DNA of 64,000 nucleotides, from assembly GCA_964023275.1 (NCBI GenBank), contig OZ029914.1, forward strand, positions 32,061,351-32,125,350, in the 5' to 3' direction. Below the pieces are notes generated by a model, which was not told where the DNA came from, ran no database searches, and saw only the letters and a program-made list of their open reading frames with translations. This DNA is from Norana najaformis. Taxonomy: Eukaryota > Annelida > Clitellata > Crassiclitellata > Hormogastridae. Shown one piece after another: positions 24,003-36,000 of this stretch. Numbering within the stretch: position 1 is the first letter of the stretch; each line of letters begins with the position of its first letter. A program made the translations under genes and the position numbers.

Positions 24003-27000
24003 TATTGTGTATTTTCCCTTTATTTATCAACCGTACATATACGATGCATTCGCTAGCTTATTTCTGACTCCCAGCCTAAGGCGTTGTCTATAGTTTTATG
24101 TGTGTGTCAGTTGTGCCCTCTGGCGGGCCAACCCTGGCTGGCCAATGAATGTTAAGCATTCTGCTAGACCCTGCATACACTACAACTCCTCCCTTCTATA
24201 TCTGATGTCCCCGCTACAAATATCTACGCAAATATGTGTGTTTGTATGCGTGTGTGTACTGAGTTCCTACTTCCTACAAGCGCATAAGCGTATGTGTGTT
24301 TGTGCATGTTAGCGTCCTACTTCCTACAAGCCTATAAGTTCTGCGTGAGCTCTAATAATAATAATAATAATAAGACAATTTATATAGCGCCGTAGCAAAG
24401 CCGAGGCCGAAGAAAAGGGCGCTGTACAAGGGTTAAAAAATACAAAAATCAACTGCAGTCATAAGATATCCTAAAACGATGTGTCTTGAGTCGTGACTTG
24501 AATGTGTCCAGCGATGGGGCATTCGTCACATTCTCAGGAAGACTGTTCCACGCAGTGGGTCCAGCGACAGTGAAGGAACGTTCCCCGAACTTCGTGGAAG
24601 AACGCGGGACATGCAGTTGATTCCTCGATGAGGACCGTAGCTGATAAGTGTTCTGGTTGTCGGCTGTTCGAATACAGAAGTCGGATATATAGTCTGGTAG
24701 AAGACCATTAAGAGCCTTGTATGTAATTAGGCACAGTTTGTAGGTGATCCGCTGAGGAATACGCAACCAGTGCAGGTTGTCGCGCAGCAGATCAGTGACG
24801 TGATTGAATGGTGTCCGACCACAGATGAGGCGGGCAGCAGAGTTTAGCACTGACTGTATCCGCTCTAGCTGACAAGTCGGCAGACCTGCCAGCAGGCTAT
24901 TGCAGTAATCAACCCTGGAGACGATGAAACTGTTGACCAGAGTGACAGCGGTTGAGGTGGGAATGAATCTGCGGATCGATTTGATGCGACGCAACTGATA
25001 GAAGCAACCTCGTACAAGTTGATTCACATGGGCCGACATGGTCATGCAGCTGTCAAAGCGGACCCCAAGGTTGCGAATGGTGTCAGCTGGTCGAACTTCG
25101 GCATCACCGAGGGCAAAGGTACTGTCGTCAAGTAGATGGCGACGTCGAAGGGTGGTGCACCATAGAAAGTCAGACTTTGATGAATTAATTCTGAGGCGGT
25201 TGGACGCCATCCACTCTGAAATGCGCTGGATACACAGCATCACTCTCTATTTCAGCTCAGCTCTACTGCTTCTAACAGTCCGATTAGTGTTTAATTGTTC
25301 GGACATGGTTCAGAGGTTTAGTCTGTCTGGTGCTTTCCTGTCTCTTTCCGGGTATCGTTTCTCCTCCCTAGCACTGTTGTTCCGCTCCTCTGGTGAGTGT
25401 CTGGATGTTTTTGTCACCGCCTCGTCTGCACCTGGCGCTGATGTATCAGTGTATCTTCGCGTTTCGCTAGGTGGCGCCTCTGAAATGCATTCGCCTGCCG
25501 TGGTCGATGTTTCTGCATTAAGTAAGGCCGCCACACCTGTTGTCGTCGAGTGGTTGATGTGTCTCGGGTCGATGTGTTGGTCCCAGATCATCGTTCGTGT
25601 TTCGCTAGGGGTCGCCTCTGGGGTGTATTCGTCGTCCGTTGTTGGAGTTGCTGTGTGCGGTATGGTTGTTCTGCTTGTGTTGGCTGCGTGAGCGGCACGT
25701 ATCTGATCGACGTGTCGGCGCCAGGTCGTTGGTGACTTGGTGTCTGTAGTTGAGACTTCATATGTCAACTGCCCCATGCGTTTGCTTACTATTGCGGGAG
25801 TCCATTTCTGTCCACCCCTGTAATCCCGTACGATAACCGCCTGCCCTTCTTCGAATTCACGTAGTCTGCAGCTTGGTTGGCTCATCATCGCCTGAAGCTG
25901 TTTCCGCTGTACTCGGTCGTCCAGGTTGGGTTTCAATAAGTCCAACTTTGTTCTCAAGGCCCGCCCCATGAACAGTATTGCCGGTGTTTCATTTGTGGTT
26001 GTATGGGGCGTGTTCCTATATGTTAATAGGAATTGTGCCAACTTCTTTTTGAGTGACCCCGCTTCTGTTTGTGCGGCAATGAGCGCATGTTTTAGGAATT
26101 GTACGAAGCGTTCGGCCAGGCCATTCGTTGCCGGATGATACGGTGCTGATTTTGTGTGAAGGATTCCATTTTGGGTGACAAATGTTCGAAATTCGTCTGA
26201 AGTGAACTGAGGGCCATTGTCGCTCACGAGTTGTTCGCATATCCCAGTTCTACTAAAAGTCTCTCGTAGGATTTCGATCGTTCTTTCTGATGTTGTTGAT
26301 TTTGTACACACTACCTCAGGCCATTTCGAGTGTGCATCGACCATCACAAGGAACATATAGCCCCATAAGGGCCCACAGTAGTCTATATGAACTCTCTGCC
26401 ATGGCTTGCTCGGGTATTCCCAAGGGTGTAATGGTGCTTTCGCTGGTTCTTTTTGTATATAAGCACATCCTGGGCAAGCTTTAGTTATGTTCTCTATTTG
26501 AGCGTCTATTCCAGGCCACCACACGTAACTACGGGCCAGGCTTTTCATTTTCACCACTCCACTGTGTGTTTCATGCAGCTGTTCAAGTATGCGCTCGCGT
26601 AGTTTCTGCGGAATGATCACCCGCCCGCCCCACGTTAGGCACCCTTGGTGTATTGCTAGTTCGCTGCGTCGGTTGTATAAGGGCACTAGCTCTGGCGGTT
26701 TTGACTGAGCGCCCCAGCCGAGTTTGGTTAGTTGATACACCTGGGCTAAGAGTGGGTCACGTTGTGTAGCTCGGCTGATCGTGGCATGGGTCACCGGCAG
26801 TGTTTCGATTTCGCTTATGGCAAAAATGTCGGCTGCGTCCGGTTCGCCTGCGTCCTTTGTCGTTAGGGGGAGCCGTGAGAGGGCATCAGCATTGCTGTGC
26901 TTGCTTGATTCGCGAAATTCGATAGTGTAGTCGAGGCCCGATAGAAACATGGCATATCTCTGCAGGCGTGCGGCTGTCATCGCTGGGAATGATTTACTGG

Positions 27001-29653
27001 GTTGGAATATTGAGACCAGCGGTTGATGGTCGGTGACTAACGTAAAATGTCGGCCGTACAAAAATGAGAAGAATTTCTTCGCAGCCCAAAACAAGCCCAG
27101 GGCCTCCTTATCTATTTGTGCGTATTTGCGCTCCGTTGGCGTTAGAGATCTGGATACGAAAGCTATCGGTCTTTCTGTGCCGTCTGCAGTGACGTGTGAT
27201 AGCACTGCCCCAAGTCCATATGGGCTAGCATCGCAAGCCAGCCTGATCGGTAGGGTAGGGTCGTAATGTACTAGTACCTTGTCGGATGCAACCAGCTGCT
27301 TGACCGTTATGAAGGCTTCCTCGCAATCTTTAGACCATATCCATTGCATCTTTTTCTCCAGTAGTCTGTTTAGTGGCCGCATAATTGTAGATAGGTTTGG
27401 CAGGAACTTGGCATAATAGTTGACTAAGCCGTTGAAAGAGCGAAGTTGACTTTGATTGCCTGGTCTGAGTGCCGCTAGTATTGCATCGACTTTATCTTTG
27501 GTTTTGTGTAGCCCGTTACGGTCAATCTCATGCCCGCAAAACACAATTCTTTCCTGGAAGAAGGCACATTTCTTTAGATTTGCTCGTAGTCCGTATTTCT
27601 GTAAGCGTTCCAGTACTCTCTGTAATGTATAAAGGTGTTCCTTGTCATTCTTCCCCGTTACAATCATGTCGTCCAAGATACACTGTACATTGGGAATTCC
27701 TTGGAGGACTTGCTCAATCGAACGTTGCCAGATTGCAGGGGCTGAGGCTACTCCGAATACTAGCCTGTTATAGCGGTACAGGCCACGGTGTGTGTTTATT
27801 GTCAGGTATTTCCTGTAATCTTCTTGGACTATCATCTGTAGGTATGCTTGTCGGAGGTCAATCTTACTAAATTTCTGGCCTCCCGCTAGCGATGCAAAAA
27901 TGTTCTCAATGCGGGGCAAGGGGTATGAGTCAACCCTCAAGACCGGGTTCAGCGTTGTCTTGAAATCACCACAAATCCTTACCGTGTTGTCGCTTTTGAC
28001 CACTGGGACTATGGGTGTAGCCCAGTCGCTATGGTCGACCTTTGACAGTACGCCTTCTCGCTCGAGTTGGTCTAATCCAGCCTCAACCTTCGGTTTCAGG
28101 GCGTATGGCAGTTGTCGGGCTTTCAGAAATCTTGGTTCGACGTCATCCGCGATGGTCAACCGTGCTTCCATTTCTTTTAATGTTCCCAAGCCAGGCGTAA
28201 AAACAGACTTATACTTCCCGAGTAAACTCTTTAGCCTAGATTCCGTGTCGATGTCTGTCCCCGTCGATGAGAAGTAATTGATATTTTGCCAGTCGAGTTT
28301 GATGCTTTGGAGCCAATCCCGTCCAAAAAGCGGTGGACCGCTCTTTTTGACCACGTAGAGCGGTAGTTTATGTTGTTGTCCATTGTAGTCGACTGCAACT
28401 TCCATATATCCTTCTGGCTTTATGCGCTCTCCCGTATACGTACGGAATAAAATATCTGTCCATCTTAAGGGAACATTGTGAAACAACCTTTGGTGATCCT
28501 CTCTTGTGATTATAGAAACACCCGATCCTGTGTCTAGTTCCATTCGCAACGACTTGCCATTCACCTGTACTGAAACCCATATTTTGTCTCGTCCTTTTGT
28601 TTTGACGTGGAAGTTGTCTACTATGTCCATTGAACTAACTGATTCGGCATCATCGCTGTTTACAGCCTGAACGTACCTCGGTCGTTCTGATTTTCTCATG
28701 CCAGTGTCTGTCGCCATGCGATTCGGGGTTGGCTTTTGTGCTGACTTGCAAGCCATGCGTATGTGTCCGATTCGGTTGCATTTGTGGCAGACCGCATTTT
28801 TGAATCTGCAATTCGAAGATTCATGGTCCGAAGCAGCACACCGGTAGCAATGGGAAGACTTTGATGTGGAATATGATGGCTTACCTGAGGTAACTTTGTG
28901 TACCTCCATATCTGTCGGTTGACGTAGACTCTGTAGCTCTGTTGCGTCTCGAGCCGCCGTTTCCACAGCAATCGCGATGTCGACGGCCCGTTTAAACGTT
29001 AGGTCATCTTCGGTCAGGAGGCGTTTTTGGATGGCTTCTTGTCGAAGGCCGCAAACCAAGCGGTCCCGTAGTGTCGCATCCAGGGTGTCGCCGAACTCGC
29101 AGTGCTCGGCAAGTTTACGAATCTGAACGATGAAGGCGTTAATCGATTCGCCCTCTCGTTGATCACGTTTGTGGAAACGGAACCTTTCGGCGATAAGCAG
29201 TGGTTTGGGTGATAGATGTCGTTGTCAGACCTGCATGATTTCGTCGAATGTTTTGGTAGCCGGCTTGGCTGGGGCTGTGATACTACGAAGGAGGCCATAC
29301 GTCTTCCCGCCAATGAGTCTGAGCAGTGCTGGCACCCGCTTCTCTTCCTCGATGTTATTCGTGATAAAGTACTGTTCGACGCGTTCCACATAAATCGCCC
29401 AATCTTCCACCTTGTCGTCAAAGGGGTCGATCCTACCGATGGATGCCGCCATGTTAATCCTCGTCGCCAGTAATTGTGTATTTTCCCTTTATTTATCAAC
29501 CGTACATATACAATGCATTCGCAAGCTTATTTCTGACTCCCAGCCAAAGGCGTTGGCTATCGTTTTATGTGTGTGTCAGTTGTGCCCTCTGGCGGGCCAA
29601 CCCTGGCTGGCCAATGAATGTTAAGCATTCTGTTAGACCCTGCATACACTACA
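24003..29653 (-). mobile_element. Ty3/gypsy LTR retrotransposon (Mag/SURL-like), copy A only
   Basis: A 5651-bp element flanked by the 5-bp target duplication gaacc (23998-24002, 29654-29658); copy B keeps the empty site near 56500. LTRs lie at 24003-24184 and 29471-29653 (182-183 bp) and start TGTAGTG on the minus strand. A TGG-initial primer-binding site lies just inside the 5' LTR (29453-29469) and a purine tract before the 3' LTR (24185-24197). From 29452 downward come a gag with 'FDDKVEDWAIYVERVEQYF', then in one long frame (25310-29059) two zinc knuckles, aspartic protease 'ELDTGSG', reverse transcriptase with 'ILDD', RNase H 'LACDAS', and integrase with an HHCC finger and D,D,E segments. 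Pol looks whole; gag appears broken about once or twice. Six or so LTR differences (about 3 %) suggest moderate youth. A LINE is nested in its 3' part. Confidence 0.93.
24353..25265 (-). mobile_element. 5'-truncated CR1/L2-like LINE nested in the gypsy element
   Basis: The minus strand has one open frame of 264 codons (24449-25243), the C-terminal third of a non-LTR ORF2: 'ISEWMASNRLRINSSKSDFL', 'TIRNLGVRFDSCM', 'SRVDYCNSLLAGLP', 'LHWLRIPQRITYKLCLITYK', 'FGERSFTVAGPTAWNSLP'. The 3' end is 'ggcgctatataaattg' followed by a TTA/TAAT microsatellite tail (24353-24374). A short direct repeat (tagagct) occurs at both ends and may be the target duplication. The open frame makes it the youngest LINE in the window, and it is necessarily younger than the gypsy insertion. 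Confidence 0.85.
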
Positions 29654-29780
29654 GAACCCACTAGGCAAAAGCCGACGCGTTAGTCTCTTGTCTACCGTGC
29701 CACCTATTTTGTCCGTATCTCTGGACGTATCAGCCCAAATTTACTATGGCACATACTGTACGTACTGTCGACACGGACAG

Positions 29781-29920
29781 CTAGTGGGCCGAACCCACAT
29801 TGTGCCACCTAGTGGGCCGAACCCACATTGTGCCACCTAGTGGGCCGAACCCACATTGTGCCACCTAGTGGGCCGAACCCACATTGTGCCACCTAGTGGG
29901 CCGAACCCACATTGTGCCGG
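29781..29920. repeat. 28-bp tandem repeat, five units (copy A)
   Basis: Five near-perfect units of 28 bp (core 'ctagtgggccgaacccacat'). Each unit contains the imperfect palindrome 'gtgggccgaacccac', able to form a short hairpin. Copy B has three units. Confidence 0.95.
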
Positions 29921-30129
29921 TTAAAACCCCAGTTGCCAGTATACTTTGAGTATACTTTATGAGCCAAGATACACGGGTCATTGTCTGTAGCTGGCCTGTT
30001 CAGTAAGTATAAATCACTACCAATGAAAAAGAAGTGTTTTTCATGTGGAACAATAATTAAACTGTTTTTGTAGGCCTACAATTAATGATAGAAATACGAC
30101 ATTTGTTAACCGATATCTATGATGCAATA

Positions 30130-30262
30130 ACACTGGCCAACAGAAAAATTTTTTTTCTTGTTGCCTTCGGTTTTAGACCTGTTCTTGGGGTAATTTTGGG
30201 CGCTGATTCAGAAAATGTCATTGGATTGAGTGCATCAGGTCTAGTTTCTGAGATATCGTCGA
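30130..30262 (+). repeat. Left terminal inverted repeat of the junction transposon
   Basis: Pairs imperfectly with 32622-32754. The outer 13 bases match perfectly; the inner part is roughly 60-70 % alike by eye, with a T-rich insertion on this arm. Confidence 0.85.
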
Positions 30263-30734
30263 TTTTGTAAAGAAAACCCAGTCCACTCTTTAAACGATGT
30301 CTTTGGCAAAACTAAAATGTCATAATAAGCTTTATTTATGGCTAATTATAATTCTTGCTGATTCATATAATGCCTACATCCTTATAATGTAAAATCAGCA
30401 TATCTTGCCGCGTGCTGAGATATTGCTGATTCAACGAAATAACTATTCCGTAGCCTACAGCTTACTCAGCACTAAATTCATGGCCTCATTTAGAATTTAT
30501 TTGTGCTTATACAGCGTTTCATGGTTTCGAACTATGTAAATAGATTATGATGAAGTCAGCATTTATAGCCTATATAAACCGCCTCCTGAAAGCTAGAGCA
30601 GCCGCAGTCGTCTTAGGGCATATTAAGAGTTGGTCGCAAGAACAATCTGTGAATGTGAGCATTAAATAACTACATGTTCTTACTATTTTTTAGGTTAGTC
30701 ATTTAATTCCTCAGATGCGAACATCCTTAAGGTT

Positions 30735-32437
30735 ATGGCTACTTCCAGACGGAGCTGCATTAACCATCCAGACATATTCTGCTACATTTGTGGGGAATAC
30801 ACACTAAAAGCAAACAGGAAACCGATTTGTGAGTTTGTAAAAAGAGCATATGTAGGTTATTTTGGTGTCAAACTTGGAGATCAAGATAAGCAATGGCTCC
30901 TCATACAGTATGCAAAACTTGTATTGAACAATTGCGCCACTGGACAATTGGAAAGAGAAGCTGCCTGAAATTTGGTGTACCGATGGTTTGGAGGGAACAG
31001 ATAAACCACTTCGACGACTGTTTCTTTTGTATGGTTAATATCATAGGCATCAATCGAAATAATCGTCACAAGTTGTCTTACCCTGATATACCTTCAGCCA
31101 GGAGACCTGTTCCGCATTCGGATATTGTACCAGTTCCACCTTTTCGCGAACTACCTCAGCTCTCAGACGATGAGACTTGCATGTCCAATATCGGACAAGA
31201 TGACGAAAGTGAAGAAAGTGGGGGCAGTGACAGTGATTTCCAATCAACTTCACACAGTGAACGTTTTGACCAAAAAGAGTTGAGTGATCTGATCAGGGAC
31301 TTAAATCTTTCCAAAGAGTCCTCTGAATTGCTTGCGTCCAGACTAAAGGAAAAGAATGCACTTCAGCCTGGAACGAAAATTACAATTTATAGAAACAGAG
31401 AAAAGGATTTGCTGCCATTCTTTACCGAAGACAACAACCTAGTATTCTGTAATGACATCAGCAACTTATTGAAGAAAATTGGTCTGTCGGATTACAGCCC
31501 AGATGAGTGGCGTCTTTTTATCGACAGTTCAAAACGTAGTCTGAAATGTGTGCTTTTAAATAACGGCAACAAATTTGGTTCTATTCCAATCGGTCACTCC
31601 ACCAGGATGAAAGAAGAGTACAATGCCATCTCTTTAGTACTGGAAAAGATAAAATACAAAGAACATCAATGGGTAATTTGTGTAGACTTGAAGATGGTAA
31701 ATTTCCTCCTTGGTCAACAAAGTGGCTACACAAAGTATCCCTGCTTTTTGTGTCTTTGGGACAGTAGAGCCAAGCATGAACATTGGACAAGAAAAGATTG
31801 GCCTTCGAGGAAAGACATGGTGGTTGGAGCTCAAAATGTAATCAAGGAATCTTTGGTGGCACGAGATAGGATCATACTGCCACCACTACATATAAAGCTA
31901 GGCCTGATGAAAGAATTTGTCAGGGCTTTGAATAAAGAAGGTTCATGCTTCGAATACATAGTACACAAGTTACCAGGAATTACAATGGAAAAATTGAAGG
32001 CTGGAATCTTCGATGGTCCACAGATCAGGCAACTTATGAATGACCCACTTTTCATACCATCAATGAATGAAATCGAATCTTGTGCCTGGTCTTCCTTTGT
32101 TCTTGTAACTAAAAATTTTCTTGGCAACAAGAAGGCAGACAATTATGCACAACTAGTAGAGGATATGCTTCTTCATTTCAACAAGCTTGGCTGCAACATG
32201 AGCATTAAAGTCCATTATCTCCACAGTCACTTAGATCGCTTTCCAGAGAATCTTGGTGACTTCAGCGAAGAGCAAGGTGAAAGATTTCACCAAGACATCA
32301 AAACAATGGAAAATCGATATCAAGGAAGATGGGATGCACACATGATGGCAGACTATTGCTGGAAAATTATGCGCGATTGTTCCGGCAGATGCCACACTCG
32401 GAAGTCGTACAAAAGGAGCTTCTTCGGTGTCGAATGA
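30735..32437 (+). CDS. Transposase-like protein of the junction transposon
   Basis: About 568 codons from ATG 30735 to the stop at 32437, with one 1-base frame change near 30893 where the family motif 'GDQDKQW-APHTVCKTC' crosses frames. From 30893 onward 514 codons are open. The N-terminus has three C-x2-C pairs (CYIC, CKTC, CFFC), suggesting zinc-binding fingers. Then come 'YPDIPSARRPVPHSDIVPVP', an acidic linker, 'LSDLIRDLNLSKESSELLAS' (perhaps a helical DNA-binding region), 'EWRLFIDSSKRSLKCVLL', 'WVICVDLKMVNFLLG', a 'CFLC' pair, 'ILPPLHIKLGLMKEFVRAL' and near the C-terminus 'HSHLDRFP' with 'EEQGERFHQDIKTMENRYQG'. The conserved D and E positions could be an RNase H-like DDE/D site, but this is inference. 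Similar multi-copy hypothetical proteins are common in invertebrate genomes. An alternative is a protein carried by, rather than moving, the element. Confidence 0.75.
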
Positions 32438-32621
32438 CTTGAAATTTTTATAACAAACTTGTTCTGTTTGGTATCATATAAGTACAGTTTCAGGTACTAC
32501 CATTTTCTTTTAAGTATTTGTATTATTATGTTTATTTAGTGTATCACATAATAAATTGAGCACTACATAATTATAGCTATAGCCTTATGTTTTATGGGCG
32601 AGCAGAGGCAAGGACTGGTAT

Positions 32622-32754
32622 ATGGCATAATGTTCTATATCTCGAAAACTAGACGTGCTGGGAGAAAACCGGTGCCTTTTCTGGAATCAGCAGGTCAAAT
32701 ATACCCAGAAACAGTTCTAACATTTGAGGCAACAAATTATGTGTTGGCCAGTGT
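32622..32754 (-). repeat. Right terminal inverted repeat of the junction transposon
   Basis: Reverse-strand counterpart of 30130-30262, ending exactly where copy B begins. Confidence 0.85.
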
Positions 32755-33080
32755 TATTACAATATTTTAGGAATGCATTTGGTTATAAAGCTAAACGTTC
32801 AGTGACAAAATCCAGCAAACTATGGAAATGCCAATGTACTTTGATCTGTTTTGAAGAAGCAAGCATTTGTTAGTGCACAATTATGTCAACTGGCTGAACG
32901 AGGATATGTAGGTAAGGAAAGTAAACGATGACGTGTTACTTCTGCAGGGATAAGAAACTTTCATTCACAGAATGTCAATTCACATTTGAACGAAAAGAAA
33001 ATGACAATAGTATTGTGATGAATAGGCAATCGAAACTTCTATCGAATGTTGAATCAAGGTGCAGAGAAATATCGCATTAT

Positions 33081-36000
33081 CTATGATAAAAGATCAGGCT
33101 TTTCCTCGTCAGCCTTGCTCTGGTTATGCGGGTCCTCCTGCGGCACCACACGTCTAGGCTTGGGCTTAGGCTGGGCTGCAGACGACCTTGGGTTAGGAAA
33201 CGTCTTGGGCATCGGCAGCACTGGAGGTTCAGACGCTGTTTGGGCAAACTGGGAAGTAGAGAATTTCTTCCCCTGGTAGCATGCCTCTGCAAACGTGTCA
33301 CAATGCAACTGCCTTCTCTGACTCCGTGCCTGGATGCAAAGAAAAACAAACAAATCTATCAAGCATTGCAACTTTTTGGAGGTCAACAGTGTCCACGCAT
33401 AACCGCGATTGCGCAAGAATGAAAAATATTGTGCTGCTAAGAAATATTGGGCAACACAATATCTAGCAGAGGGTTTATTATGACAGTCGGGTTTTGGAGT
33501 CGACTGCATGATGCTCACGAAGCGTATAACAACCGTTGGCAAGTTGCAAAGCGCGTTTTGCGAACAGGTAACCGGTCTGTATAATTTTATGAGCAGTGTT
33601 TTGAGAGATTACTAATTACTCTGATTGGGATTCGGAAATTGCATTGATTGTAGAGAATTACTAGAATTACTAAAGGCACAATGAAGTTGTTCTTGGTAAA
33701 GAATGTAGTAAGTAGGACTATTTGAAAGACGCTGAATACTGAAACTGAGTGCTGAAAATGTTGTAGGAGAAATGAGTTAGCAAACCTCCTCATATCCCTT
33801 TTTTTGTAACATTTTCTCAGCGTCCATCACCGTTGATTGGTTCGACATTGCTTCGTACTATGAAAACAGAAGTTTTGGTGAATGACGTATAATTGAGCAA
33901 ATACAGTATAACATACATCATCATCATCATTGTATTCTTATTATTATTTATTGTTATAATTATTATTTATTATTATTATTATTGTTGTTGTTGTTATTAT
34001 TATTATTATTATAGATCAGATGAGAAGAGATTAAAGAAGTGGGCTAAAATGCTGAGAAAGAAGCACAAGAAAATATGACGATTCGGTGTCTTTAGGCTGT
34101 GAAGACCTTAATCTGGTCCTAATTAATACAACCCTGTATGCTAACAAAATTTATGTGACAGAAGAAAGCCCAGAATCTGAACCAGAATCTGCACAGTAAG
34201 AACTGATAACACCTGTTTGATATTGGCTTAAAATATATGGGGAAGTGTCAAACCAATCAATGCAAGAAATAGGCTTCTTATACCTCTGATGGCAATTCGA
34301 CACAACTACAAATGCTATATGTGTGACCAACTTTTCCATAAAAGTTGCTCAATTCGAAGTTCAATTCGTCTTCTGCACACGTTCACAAAACTGTGAAAGT
34401 TTCTTACGCTAGTTTCCTTCTGAATTGGTTCATGGGCCAGGAATGATTTAAATCATTTCAGCTCTGTTGGTAGCCTTTACGCCATAACAGAAAAAAGCGA
34501 AGATCGGCATCTCAAAGCCTTTAACTTTTTGCAAGGACATAGTCTAAAGAGCTCTTGAGAAGCTCTTCTCTTGCGCCTGTGTATCGGAGAAAACAGTTTT
34601 CACTCACCCTTTGAGCGTGCATAACGTTCAACTGCACATGCCTTGATGCTATTCCGTGCGTCTCAAATCCTCGTTGCAAATGTTCTGACACTCTGCAAAC
34701 CCAATACAGACCACAGAGCGTTTTAGTCTATGATATAGACATAGGCTTAGTGCCGCTTTCAGGTTCAAATGGTCTGGCATTGCGCGCAGCGGTCGATCGT
34801 AAGTTCAAGCGAATGTCTTGTGGGGCGCGGTAGCATTTTGGATAGAGCGCTCGGCTTGTAACGCGGAGAGTACGGGTTCGAGCCTCCTCCGAGACGGTTA
34901 CTGTGTAGGGACCTTGAGCAAGTCCTTTACTCACAATTGTTCGGCGCCATCGATTGATGCTAAGTCACTAGATAGTGGCGCCTAACAAATGCAGAAATAA
35001 TAAGTATAGGTCAAGGCCACATGTATAAGAAACTGAAACAAATATGGAATAGGCCAACAGATCTGTTATTTTTAGTTTTCTGACTGTATCCATGGAAGAC
35101 CAAAGAGTTTGAGTAGGCTTACATGTAGATTTGAAATATGCGTTGTATTTAGGATTCGCTAGAACTTAACAATGTCTGTGTGCCTGTAAAAGCGCATACC
35201 TTTTGTCTGCTTAGAAATTTTAATAAATCCACGAGTGTTGTTTTATTAGGTGTAAGTGTATACGTCTCTGTCGCCGTCTCTGTCTGCCAATATGTGTTTA
35301 GCGATGAGCAGTAGTTAGCTAATGTGATTAATAACTAGTAGTATAAACTACTTTTTAAGTAGTTAAAAAGTAGTTATCTATTATTTTCAAAAGCAGTAAA
35401 TATAGTAGTTAAAGTAACAGTTTTCAATGTCTAGTTAACTACTTTTTTAGCTTAAGATTTTTTCGGTTTCATGCTCACCGAATTGTTTCCAATGTCCTCA
35501 AATTATTTTTCTCTCACAGTTGGCAACACTGCTTCTTAGATTTCATTTTAACAAATGCATGAATATGATTCTGAATTAACTCTAATTAAAATATTGCATA
35601 ATATTTAATTTTAAGGTGAAGAATGAAGATTATTAATGACACCTTATACCAAGCAACTCATTGCATGAGCCAAAGTGGTTTAAAAAGTATTTTTAAAAGT
35701 AGTTTACTTTTCTAAAGTAGTTACTAACAACAGGCCCTTACCAGTTAAACTACTTCAAAAAAATTAGAAAGTAGTTGTAGTTAATTACTTCTTGAAGTAG
35801 TTAGTGCCCATCACTGTATGTATCTGTATGTCTGTCACACTTCGTCCAGATCACAGACAACAATTTTCTCGGTATTTATAGTTTCATTGGATAATAGATA
35901 CAGTTCAACATGCATTTTCAACTTATCTTAAGATGCACTTTCTGAAAAGTATGTCTGATAGCGGGAGTAGGCAAGACACTAGCAGTGTCAATAGAAGCCT

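Larger units (their letters stand above)
4101..30129 (+). repeat. Tandem segmental duplication, copy A
   Basis: This segment aligns co-linearly with 32755-56922. It starts at 'tattacaatatttt' and ends at 'gatgcaata'. It holds gene A, two SINEs, a MITE and several LINE remnants, all also found in copy B. It alone carries the gypsy element at 24003-29653. Without that insertion the unit is about 20.4 kb. Divergence is about 1.5-4.5 % in the stretches I compared base by base. The offset between copies starts near 28,650 and drifts with small indels. Confidence 0.95.
30130..32754 (+). mobile_element. DNA transposon with about 130-bp inverted ends, at the duplication junction
   Basis: The outermost bases are acactggccaac at the left and its complement gttggccagtgt at the right. 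Imperfect inverted similarity continues inward about 130 bp: 'ttgttgcct', 'ctgattc..agaaaa' and 'gtctagttt.tgagata' are seen in the same order on both arms. The single gene inside reads left to right. 'TA' flanks the element on both sides, which would fit a 2-bp target site. The flanks come from opposite ends of the duplicated unit: copy A ends at 30129 and copy B begins at 32755. I cannot assign it to a named superfamily. The decayed element at 1-1703 is a relative. Confidence 0.9.
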
